A stretch of DNA of 64,000 nt, taken from the NCBI GenBank assembly GCA_965603205.1, contig CBFDCC010000001.1:124001-188000 (forward strand), written 5' to 3'. Positions 54,205 through 62,252 of the stretch are shown here, piece after piece. The number at the start of each line of letters is the position of its first letter. The first letter of the stretch is position 1. Made by a program: the position numbers and the translations under genes. Source of the stretch: Temperatibacter sp965603205. GTDB taxonomy: Bacteria; Pseudomonadota; Alphaproteobacteria; Sphingomonadales; Kordiimonadaceae. The notes beneath the pieces were generated by a model, which was not told where the DNA came from, did not search any database, and worked only from the letters and a program-made list of their open reading frames with translations.

Positions 54205-54462
54205 ATGACTAAAACAGATAAAAAATTCGAAGCCGTTAAGGCTGTATGGGTAGATTTTGATCCATTGGGTTTGGGCGATAAATTAGACGGTGAATATGAT
54301 GTATTTGTACAAAAATGCGTTGATGACCTAGCGCGTAATCGCCCTTCTTATGAGATCGCGCGTCTAATCAAGCAAAATTGCCGCCGTCGTTTAGAGGTTA
54401 AAATCACCAATGTAGTTGCCGACGCTATAGCAGCGGCTATTATCAAAGCTTACGCTGCGTAA
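54205..54462 (+). CDS. hypothetical small protein
   Basis: 85 residues from ATG 54205 (MTKTDKKFEAVKAVWVDFDP). No domain recognised; mixed charge, predicted helical, with RRRLEVKI and an Ala-rich C-terminus. No membrane segment. The repeat unit just upstream forms its whole leader, and only a weak ribosome site (AGAAAG) is present. The frame extends into the repeat, but that part is not likely translated. A good terminator follows at 54495. Confidence 0.55.
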   Translation: MTKTDKKFEAVKAVWVDFDPLGLGDKLDGEYDVFVQKCVDDLARNRPSYEIARLIKQNCRRRLEVKITNVVADAIAAAIIKAYAA

Positions 54463-54494
54463 AACGCCGCTACGCCTTATATCATAAAGCCGTC

Positions 54495-54520
54495 ATGCCC
54501 ATGGAAATGGGCATCTTTTT
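54495..54520 (+). terminator. terminator after the small hypothetical gene
   Basis: ATGCCCAT-ggaa-ATGGGCAT stem followed by CTTTTT. Confidence 0.85.
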
Positions 54521-54528
54521 GATCATTG

Positions 54529-54659
54529 AAACCAGACTCCCACTTTCGTGGGAGTGACGCATTAATATGGGGAAGATGAGTTTTTATTAATATCTATCCG
54601 TTCAAGCGCCACTCGTGGCTATCCTCGCATTGGCTCGGCCTCCCGCTTGGTCGGTACGG
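54529..54659. repeat. REP hairpin and dispersed repeat copy
   Basis: ACTCCCAC-tttc-GTGGGAGT hairpin at 54531-54550, resembling the common alphaproteobacterial GGGAATGACG-type REP, then another copy of the lineage repeat at 54598-54659 in the plus orientation. Confidence 0.75.
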
Positions 54660-54689
54660 AAACTGGGCGTTTCCTATGGGGTTCCAACT

Positions 54690-55586
54690 CTAATTCGTGG
54701 GTTCTTTTGCTACTGTGAGGCCTTTGTCTTTCAGTAGCGAAATTAAATTTTCACGGCCGGCCAGATGGCCCGCACCGACGGCAACGAATATCACGCCTGG
54801 TTGTTCCATCATCTTATAAAGCTGTCCAGCCCACGTGCGGTTGCGGGCATAAAGCAATTTTTCCGCTGCCTCTGGAATGCTGGCTAAATCGCGGTTCATG
54901 ATGGTGCCAAGACCTTCATCGCGGCCATTTTGCCACAGCAAGATCATCTCGCGGGTTAGATTGCCCACATAGGGCAGGTCTTCCAGCGTTTGGTTCAACA
55001 TTACTTCTGTCGTCTTTGGCGATAGGCTGGCAAATGTCCCTATTTGAAAATCAGCGGTTTCAAAGCCAAGGATAGGTTTGCCAAGCTTTAGGGCGAGTGT
55101 TTGAATTTGTTTATCAACGCCGCTACCCGGGTCAAAGCCCTCATATTTATATTTTTCCATAACAATGGTCAGGCCGACATACCACGGGCGAAAACGCGCA
55201 ATCTGGGTAATAGCCTTTGGGTCGTCGCGAAAATGCCCCTGCAAGCGATTAAACAAATCAGGAGACAGATGATCCATAATCGACTCACCGACTGGTAATA
55301 GGGCATATTTCGCCATTAAAGGGCGCATAACCTCTGCTTTTTGTTGGTCAGGGGTCATTTCAAGAATCACTGCATCGGACATTTTTATCGCCGCTTCGAT
55401 CTGCGGATTTAACCACTCGGTGCGTGGGGGCAGCAGATGAATAGTACCCATGATATAAAGGGTGGTATCTTGGTCGCTCACGCGCCAGATGGTAGGCGCG
55501 GCCTGTGCAGTCACCGTCGTTATTAGGAAATACCCTAATGAAATCAAGATAGTTAGTGATTTTTTGACTGATACTATGGTCGACAT
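54690..55586 (-). CDS. TraB/GumN-family exported protein
   Basis: 298 residues from ATG 55586 (AAGGG five bases before). Signal peptide about 1-29 (SLGYFLITTVTAQA). TraB/GumN motifs: TLYIMGTIHLLPP near the N-terminus and FVAVGAGHLAG near the C-terminus, each with a conserved Gly-x-x-His that resembles a metal-dependent hydrolase or haem-binding site. True role unknown; members are often annotated as pheromone shutdown or polysaccharide proteins. Confidence 0.88.
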   Translation of the reverse strand: MSTIVSVKKSLTILISLGYFLITTVTAQAAPTIWRVSDQDTTLYIMGTIHLLPPRTEWLNPQIEAAIKMSDAVILEMTPDQQKAEVMRPLMAKYALLPVGESIMDHLSPDLFNRLQGHFRDDPKAITQIARFRPWYVGLTIVMEKYKYEGFDPGSGVDKQIQTLALKLGKPILGFETADFQIGTFASLSPKTTEVMLNQTLEDLPYVGNLTREMILLWQNGRDEGLGTIMNRDLASIPEAAEKLLYARNRTWAGQLYKMMEQPGVIFVAVGAGHLAGRENLISLLKDKGLTVAKEPTN

Positions 55587-55814
55587 GTTAACCCTTTTTT
55601 GCTGTTTTATTAAGCCTAGCATAGCTTGTTTTATAATCTCTTGTCGCTATTAATAGAGTGTGGCTAAATAGTATGTCAATTTTTAGACCAAAAAGGCTTG
55701 CAATAGTAGGACTTGGCGGCTATACACCGCACTTCCATCGGGTTATCCGGCCAGTTAGGGCTGCCGTATGACCCACGAAGCATTCTAGAATGTATTAATA
55801 AAAAGGAACGCAAA

Positions 55815-56012
55815 ATGCCCAAGATGAAGACTAAATCGAGCGTTAAAAAACGTTTTAGCCTTACTGCTAGCGGTAAAGTACGCGCTAACCAAGCTGGTAA
55901 ACAGCACGGTATGATCAAGCGTACTAACAAGCAGATCCGTAACTTACGTGGTACTACGATCCTTAAAGATCAAGATGCGCGTATTGTTAAACAATTCATG
56001 CCTTACGGCTAA
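55815..56012 (+). CDS. rpmI: 50S ribosomal protein L35
   Basis: 65 residues from ATG 55815 (AAAAGGAA before). MPKMKTKSSVKKRF and RTNKQIRNLRGTTIL are the L35 signature. infC is not directly upstream, so the usual infC-rpmI-rplT operon is split here by the TraB-family gene. Confidence 0.96.
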   Translation: MPKMKTKSSVKKRFSLTASGKVRANQAGKQHGMIKRTNKQIRNLRGTTILKDQDARIVKQFMPYG

Positions 56013-56072
56013 CAGACACCATTGATGACTTTTAGTCAGATACTGGTAATCGGATAATTAAGGAAAAATAAA

Positions 56073-56432
56073 ATGGCTCGTGTAAAACGTGGTGTCACAT
56101 CACATGCAAAACATAAAAAGGTAATTGCGGCAGCTAAAGGCTTCCGTGGTCGTCGTAAAAATACAATTAAGGTTGCTCGTCAAGCAGTCGAAAAAGCAGG
56201 TCAATACGCTTACCGCGATCGTCGCGTAAAGAAGCGCACATTCCGTGCACTTTGGATCGTACGTATTAACGCTGGTTCACGCGCTCTTGGCCTCACTTAT
56301 GGTAACTTGATGCACGGCTTAAAGCTTGCTGCTATCGAGGTTGACCGTAAGGTGCTTAGCGATCTAGCAATCAATGAACCAGCTGCTTTTGAAGCGCTAG
56401 TAGATCAAGCTAAGGCTGCTCTTGCTAAATAA
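56073..56432 (+). CDS. rplT: 50S ribosomal protein L20
   Basis: 119 residues; MARVKRGVTSHAKHKKV and GFRGRRKNTIKVARQAVEKA are diagnostic. AAGGAAAAA before the ATG. Assembly protein of the large subunit; in other bacteria it represses this operon. Confidence 0.97.
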   Translation: MARVKRGVTSHAKHKKVIAAAKGFRGRRKNTIKVARQAVEKAGQYAYRDRRVKKRTFRALWIVRINAGSRALGLTYGNLMHGLKLAAIEVDRKVLSDLAINEPAAFEALVDQAKAALAK

Positions 56433-56475
56433 GGTTCATTTTATCGGTTGAGTTAACTGATAAAATATATTCTAA

Positions 56476-56509
56476 AGAGGGTCCTAGCAATATGCTTGGA
56501 CCCTCTTTT
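56476..56509 (+). terminator. hairpin between rplT and pheS (terminator or attenuator)
   Basis: AGAGGGTCC / GGACCCTCT stem with a 13-nt loop followed by TTTT. Lying before pheST, it could attenuate phenylalanyl-tRNA synthetase expression; I see no phenylalanine-rich leader peptide. Confidence 0.85.
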
Positions 56510-56547
56510 CGTTTGAGATTTAATAATAAAGTTATTTAGGGCAGTTC

Positions 56548-57624
56548 ATGGAAGAGCAAATAAAAGAATTAGAAGATCAAATAGCATCGGCAATTGCTGG
56601 TGCAGGCGATCTAGGCGTATTAGAAGATGTGCGCATTGCTTCACTGGGTAAAAAGGGCAGCGTCTCTGTGATGATGAAGGGGCTTGGTAAAATGAGCCCT
56701 GAAGAACGTCAAGTTATGGGTCCTGCGCTGAACGGCTTAAAGGTAAGAGTAACCGACGCTATCACAGCTGCTAAAGACGGCCTTGAAAATGCTGCTCTTG
56801 ACGCGCGTCTCGCCAGTGAGCGTGTGGATGTAACCCTGCCAGTAGCGGGTCGCAGCCAAGGGTCTATCCATCCTGTTAGCCAAGTGATGGACGAAATTGC
56901 AGAGATATTTGCGGGTCTTGGTTTCGATGTTGCCGAGGGTCCTGACCTAGAAGATGATTTTCATAACTTTACAGCACTTAATATTCCACCAGAGCATCCA
57001 GCACGTCAGATGCATGACACATTCTATCTAAAGCCTGATGAAAACGGCGAGCGCAAGGTTTTGCGCACCCACACAAGTCCGGTGCAGATTAGAACAATGA
57101 TTAAAGAAAAGCCGCCGATTCGCATTATTGCGCCGGGTCGTACATTTCGCAGTGACAGCGACGCAACTCACACACCGATGTTCCATCAGGTTGAGGGTCT
57201 TGTGATCGACAAGGACACGCATCTTGGTCATTTAAAAGGTACGTTAGAAGCTTTCCTTAAAGCCTTCTTTGAGGTTGATGCGGTAACATTAAGGTTAAGA
57301 CCTTCGTATTTCCCATTCACAGAGCCAAGCATGGAAGTGGACGTACAATGTTCGTTCAAAGATGGCACAGTGAAAATTGGTGACGGTAATGATTGGTTAG
57401 AGATTTTAGGCTCTGGCATGGTCAATACCAAGGTTCTAGAAGCGTGTGATCTTGACCCGACTGTCTATCAAGGTTTTGCCTTTGGTTGCGGTATCGACCG
57501 TCTGGCCATGCTGAAATACGGCATGAATGATCTACGGTCTTTCTTTGACGCTGATCTGCGCTGGTTAAAACATTACGGATTTAAAGGCTTAGGCCTGCCG
57601 ACGCTAGCAGGAGGGCTAAGCTAA
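56548..57624 (+). CDS. pheS: phenylalanyl-tRNA synthetase alpha subunit
   Basis: 358 residues, class II synthetase. N-terminal coiled-coil (1-90), motif 1 region HPVSQVMDEIAEIFAGLGF, motif 2 RVLRTHTSPVQ-like (VLRTHTSPVQIRTM) then APGRTFRSDSDATHTPMFHQ, and motif 3 GFAFGCGIDRLAMLKYG. Charges tRNA-Phe with PheT. Confidence 0.97.
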   Translation: MEEQIKELEDQIASAIAGAGDLGVLEDVRIASLGKKGSVSVMMKGLGKMSPEERQVMGPALNGLKVRVTDAITAAKDGLENAALDARLASERVDVTLPVAGRSQGSIHPVSQVMDEIAEIFAGLGFDVAEGPDLEDDFHNFTALNIPPEHPARQMHDTFYLKPDENGERKVLRTHTSPVQIRTMIKEKPPIRIIAPGRTFRSDSDATHTPMFHQVEGLVIDKDTHLGHLKGTLEAFLKAFFEVDAVTLRLRPSYFPFTEPSMEVDVQCSFKDGTVKIGDGNDWLEILGSGMVNTKVLEACDLDPTVYQGFAFGCGIDRLAMLKYGMNDLRSFFDADLRWLKHYGFKGLGLPTLAGGLS

Positions 57625-60011
57625 TGAAATTTACACTTGGTTGGCTAAAAGAGTATCTGGATACAGATGCAAGCCTAGAGACAATATTAGATACATTAAA
57701 TTCTATCGGCCTTGAGATCGAAGGCGTGGAAGATCCTGCGGAGGCACTGGGCTGTTTTAAAATTGGCTATGTAAAGTCAGCTGTAAAACACCCTGACGCT
57801 GATAAACTGCAAGTTTGTACTGTTGATACAGGATCAGAAGAATTAACCATCGTTTGTGGTGCGCCTAATGCGCGGGCTGATATGAAAGTTGTGCTGGGTC
57901 GTCCTGGGGATTATGTACCAGGCTTAGATGTTACACTTGCCCTGCGCCCTGTGCGCGGTGTTGAAAGTAACGGCATGATGTGCTCTGTGGCCGAGCTTGG
58001 TCTTGGTGATGATCATGACGGTATTATGGATTTGCCAAAAGACGCGCCTATTGGAGAGACCTATATCGATTGGGCCGGACTAAATGAGCCAGTAATCGAG
58101 GTGGCTATCCTGCCAAATCAGCAGCACTGCCTAGGTGTTTATGGTATAGCTCGTGATTTAGCCGCCGCTGGTCTTGGTGCATTGAAAGAATTAAAAGTAC
58201 CGTCTGTTGAGGGCGCTTATGATAGCCCTGTATCGGTTAAAGTGGCTGATGAGGGTTGCCCATCTTATATTGGTTATCATTTCAAAGGCATCGATAACAG
58301 CGAGAGCCCTGCATGGGTGCAAAATCGTCTAACAGCCGTTGGTGTAAAATGTATCAGCAAGCTGGTGGATGTGACCAATTATATCTCATATGCGTATGGT
58401 CGCCCATTGCATGTGTATGATGCGGCTAAAATTTCAGGTAACATCGTGACACGCGCTGCTACTCAGGGTGAGAAATTTATCGCTTTGGATGATAAAGAAT
58501 ATACATGCGCTGGCGGTGAAAGTGTGATTGCTGATGATAGTGGTGTGCTTGGCTTTGCAGGCGTGATCGGTGGTATGGCAACTGGTGTTAGTGCACAGAC
58601 AACAGAAGTTATACTTGAAATTGGCTATTTTGAACAAATACATGCTGCGATGACAGGGCGTGCTCATAATATTTTAACAGACGCACGCTATCGCAGTGAA
58701 CGGGGCCTCGATGCTGGCTTTATGGAAGATGGCGCTAAAATTGCTGTTCAAATGATACTTGACCTTTGTGGTGGTGAGGTATCAAAGCCTTTCACTGATG
58801 GTGTGGCACCAGTTTTAGATAAAACCGTATCTTTCCGGAGTGAACGTGTAAAAACGCTGGGCGGTCTTGATCTGCCTGCGGCAGAGAGTATCGCTATTCT
58901 AAAGAAGCTTGGTTTTACTGTCGAAGGTGCTGATCCCTATACACTTAAGGTGCCGTCATGGCGCGTTGATGTGGTGGGTGAGCCTGATATTGTTGAGGAA
59001 GTGCTGCGTATCCACGGTCTTGATAATATTCCATCTGTACCACTGCCCACAATCGATCATAAGGCGGGTACAACGCTGTCCAATATTCAAAAGCGTGCCC
59101 GCGCGGCGAAGCGTCGTTTAGCATGTGAGGGTATGCATGAAGCAGTAACTTGGTCTTTCATGCAGAAGGATTTTGCAGCGCTATTTGGTGGCGGCAGCGA
59201 TGATCTGCTTGTGGATAATCCAATTTCTAGTGATCTAGACTGTATGCGCCCAAGCATTTTACCGAATTTGATGTTGGCGGCCCAGCGTAACGCTGACCGT
59301 AGTGCCAGTAATGTGGCGCTGTTTGAGGTTGGTCCATGCTACAGTGACGCAACACCAAAAGGTCAAAGCATGGTAGCTGCGGGCATTAGAAAAGGCTCAA
59401 ACGCAGAGCGCAACTGGGCGACGCCGACAAAGGACGTTGATGTATTTGACGCTAAAGCTGACGCGCTAGCAGCGCTTGACGCTATTGGTGCGCCTATTGC
59501 TAATCTGCAAGCTTACGCAGAGGCGCCTGATTATTACCATCCTGGCAGGTCTGGCACATTGCGTCTGGGTCCTAAAAATATTTTAGCCACATTTGGCGAA
59601 CTGCACCCACGTATTTTGAAGGCACTTGATGTTGACGGCCCTATTGTTGGTTTTGAGGTCTACACAGATAAAGTACCTGCTCCTAAGAAGAAATCAGCGG
59701 CCAAAGGCGCGATGGATATATCAAACCTGCAATCGGTAGAGCGCGATTTTGCTTTCTTTGTGGATAAGGATAAAAACGCGGCTGATTTATTACGTGCGGT
59801 TAAGGGTGCGGATAAGAAATTCATCACTGATGTGACGCTATTTGATGTTTATGAAGGCAAAGGTGTCCCAGAGGGTCAAAAATCGCTTGCGCTATCAATA
59901 ACAATAGAGCCAAAGGGTGAAACATTCTCGGATAAGCAGATTGAGGCTATCGCATCGAGTGTGGTTGCAGCGGCATCAAAGGCTGTTGGGGCGGTGCTGC
60001 GCGGTGCATAA
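57624..60011 (+). CDS. pheT: phenylalanyl-tRNA synthetase beta subunit
   Basis: 795 residues; overlaps pheS by one base. N-terminal OB/tRNA-binding domain (about 40-150: HPDADKLQVCTVDTG), B3/B4 editing region, B5 domain (about 400-480), synthetase-like core with SFM-type motifs, and C-terminal anticodon-binding FDX domain (QSVERDFAFFVDK, LFDVYEGKGVPEGQKSLAL). Confidence 0.97.
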   Translation: MKFTLGWLKEYLDTDASLETILDTLNSIGLEIEGVEDPAEALGCFKIGYVKSAVKHPDADKLQVCTVDTGSEELTIVCGAPNARADMKVVLGRPGDYVPGLDVTLALRPVRGVESNGMMCSVAELGLGDDHDGIMDLPKDAPIGETYIDWAGLNEPVIEVAILPNQQHCLGVYGIARDLAAAGLGALKELKVPSVEGAYDSPVSVKVADEGCPSYIGYHFKGIDNSESPAWVQNRLTAVGVKCISKLVDVTNYISYAYGRPLHVYDAAKISGNIVTRAATQGEKFIALDDKEYTCAGGESVIADDSGVLGFAGVIGGMATGVSAQTTEVILEIGYFEQIHAAMTGRAHNILTDARYRSERGLDAGFMEDGAKIAVQMILDLCGGEVSKPFTDGVAPVLDKTVSFRSERVKTLGGLDLPAAESIAILKKLGFTVEGADPYTLKVPSWRVDVVGEPDIVEEVLRIHGLDNIPSVPLPTIDHKAGTTLSNIQKRARAAKRRLACEGMHEAVTWSFMQKDFAALFGGGSDDLLVDNPISSDLDCMRPSILPNLMLAAQRNADRSASNVALFEVGPCYSDATPKGQSMVAAGIRKGSNAERNWATPTKDVDVFDAKADALAALDAIGAPIANLQAYAEAPDYYHPGRSGTLRLGPKNILATFGELHPRILKALDVDGPIVGFEVYTDKVPAPKKKSAAKGAMDISNLQSVERDFAFFVDKDKNAADLLRAVKGADKKFITDVTLFDVYEGKGVPEGQKSLALSITIEPKGETFSDKQIEAIASSVVAAASKAVGAVLRGA

Positions 60012-60147
60012 AATCACTCTATAAGTGCAGTAAATGGAAAATAATCATATTTTGCAATATTCTATAGTAAATTTATGATCGTCCTTGCATTTTTAGCTCG
60101 ATTATTTGTTATATAGGCTATAGCTTTAATTATCAGTGATTTAAGCT

Positions 60148-61188
60148 TTGATTTACTATGGGAAAAATATTTTGGCTGCACCAGAAAAACCAAAACTACC
60201 ACTACCCTTCCTCTTTCGTTTGAGGGCTTGGTGGGATGGTTATGATGCTGATGAATTGGCCGAGAAAATGGGCTTGGCTTTTTCCTATAAACCTGAAGCG
60301 CGGCCTAGAGCTGCGCCTGCTGCTCCAGCAGCAAAGCCTGTAGAGCAGAAAGTGCCTGTTTCTGGCCTAGCGGTTGATCCTTGGGATAAAGAAACACTGG
60401 ATATTGCTCAATATATTTGGGGTGAAGGTTTTTGTGGTCCGGGCGGCCCTGAATATATCATCAGTATGTCTAAACTTTTAGCGCTCTCACCCGAAATGTC
60501 GATGATCCAGATTGGCGCCTCTATTGGTGGGCCTATGCGCACACTGGTGGAACGGTTTGGTGTTTGGATGCAGGGCTATGAAGAATCACAGACGTTGGTT
60601 GATGCGGGCAATGAACTGTCTAAAATGGCAGGTATGGTTACTAAGGCATCGTTAGTGCAATATGAGCCAGACGATAAAGAGTGGGAAGGTTTTGATCGTA
60701 AATTTGATCGGGCCCTGGCCAAAGAATCGCTGTTTGTTATAGAGGATAAGAAAAAGATAATCGCTAGTGTGGCAGAAAAATTAAAGCCCGGTGGATTATT
60801 CCTAATCACTGATTATGTGCTTGGCAGCGATTCTGCTACTACAAAAGATCATTATACTGCTTGGAAAGTTGGTGAACGGACAACGCCCTATCCTGTAATG
60901 GCCGACGACCTAGTGGATATGCTTAAGAGTAATAGATTACAGGTGCGTGTGTCAGAAGACATTTCAGTTCAATATATTGAACTGATCAATAAGGCATGGG
61001 CAGGGGCTGAAAAAGTGGCGGCACAATTAGCCCAAGAAGAAAATGGCGCTCATCTTATAAAGATCTTGATGCAGGAAGCTGAATTTTGGACAAGGCGCAA
61101 GAAAATGCTCGATAGTGGTGATTTGAAACTGTGGCGTATTGTGGCTAATCAAAAATCTGGTGGCGTTGGCATGATGTCTGATTGGTAA
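60148..61188 (+). CDS. SAM-dependent methyltransferase-like protein
   Basis: Up to 346 residues. The start is uncertain: TTG 60148, or TTG 60172 (AAPEKPK, with GGGA eight bases before), which I find equally likely. No ATG starts the frame. An N-terminal ~55 residues is followed by an Ala/Pro linker (RPRAAPAAPAAKPVEQ), then a Rossmann methyltransferase core: motif I MIQIGASIGGPMRTL, KFDRALAKESLFVIED and LKPGGLFLITDYVLG. Substrate unknown. Unusual for non-ATG initiation. Confidence 0.75.
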   Translation: MIYYGKNILAAPEKPKLPLPFLFRLRAWWDGYDADELAEKMGLAFSYKPEARPRAAPAAPAAKPVEQKVPVSGLAVDPWDKETLDIAQYIWGEGFCGPGGPEYIISMSKLLALSPEMSMIQIGASIGGPMRTLVERFGVWMQGYEESQTLVDAGNELSKMAGMVTKASLVQYEPDDKEWEGFDRKFDRALAKESLFVIEDKKKIIASVAEKLKPGGLFLITDYVLGSDSATTKDHYTAWKVGERTTPYPVMADDLVDMLKSNRLQVRVSEDISVQYIELINKAWAGAEKVAAQLAQEENGAHLIKILMQEAEFWTRRKKMLDSGDLKLWRIVANQKSGGVGMMSDW

Positions 61189-61196
61189 GACGTTGT

Positions 61197-62126
61197 TTAA
61201 GCCTTTTTCTTTTTGATACCTTTTTTACAAAGTAAAATACCTGCTATAATTAATATACCCCCGATTAGGTGGAAAAGACCTAATGCTTCTGCAAATAACA
61301 TCCACGCCAGAATAGCCGCGACAACAGGCTGAATCAGCAGACTGATAGATCCAAATGTAGCAGGTAGGTGGGCTAGACCATATATAATTAAACTTTGCCC
61401 CACCACATGCGTGCCCCAAGCTAATCCAATAAGTGGTAACCAGCCCATGAGCGAGGCTGGCATCAATAAGCCACCAGACACCGCCTCCGTGAGGGCAACG
61501 GGCAGTAAAAACAAACTTGTGAAAACAGCAGTACCTAACATAACAGATGCCGTAGAAAGATTTTGCCGTACGCGGGCGCTGGATACGATATAACCAGCAT
61601 AGGCAACAGCAGTGAAGAGACCTAAGATATCACCTTCAATATTGGCTGGATTTATTTCTGCGCTTTGGCCCATTAGAGATAAGGCGCCAAACAGTGCCAG
61701 TGCCATACCTGCTATAAAGGTTTTGCTAAATCGCTCTCCAAAAAATAGGAAACCAGCAAGGGCTGCAAAGACAGGTGCTATATTGGCGAGTAGGGTGGAA
61801 TTGGCCACAGTGGTTTTTTCCACTGACCAGTGCCACAGGATTAAATCGGTGGCAAAGAAAAACCCAACGATCATGTAAGGCCTTAATTTGGTGAAAAGCT
61901 TGATCGTACTATCAGGCTGTTTGTGCGCTTTGTTTTTCTGCCTTTGCCACATCACCCATAAGAGCAGCAGTGGCAGTGACAGACATACCCGCCAAAAGGC
62001 GGCAGAGGTTGGTGTAACATCGGTAAGACGCATGAAAATAGGTGATGTACCAATGGCCACACCCCCAATTAATAATGCTATAAAAGCGCGTTTATTTAAC
62101 GCTGCATATGTATCTATATTTGACAT
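61197..62126 (-). CDS. EamA/DMT-family transporter
   Basis: 309 residues with ten membrane helices in two EamA repeats (the first containing TSPIFMRLTDVTPTSAAFWR, the second LPLIGLAWGTHVVGQSLIIY and PATFGSISLLIQPVVAAILAW). Exports metabolites or amino acids; substrate unknown. Lys-rich C-terminus (KKGIKKKKA). It converges with the methyltransferase gene 8 bp away. Confidence 0.9.
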   Translation of the reverse strand: MSNIDTYAALNKRAFIALLIGGVAIGTSPIFMRLTDVTPTSAAFWRVCLSLPLLLLWVMWQRQKNKAHKQPDSTIKLFTKLRPYMIVGFFFATDLILWHWSVEKTTVANSTLLANIAPVFAALAGFLFFGERFSKTFIAGMALALFGALSLMGQSAEINPANIEGDILGLFTAVAYAGYIVSSARVRQNLSTASVMLGTAVFTSLFLLPVALTEAVSGGLLMPASLMGWLPLIGLAWGTHVVGQSLIIYGLAHLPATFGSISLLIQPVVAAILAWMLFAEALGLFHLIGGILIIAGILLCKKGIKKKKA

Positions 62127-62252
62127 AACTTTCCCCTATCACCACAGCCTAATATAGGCAATGATTATCTATGCTCGATTTTGGTTAATAGGCTTGATCT
62201 TTATGCCTGTATGGTTAATCCTGCTGTAAAGAATTAAAGGGAGTTTGTTATC

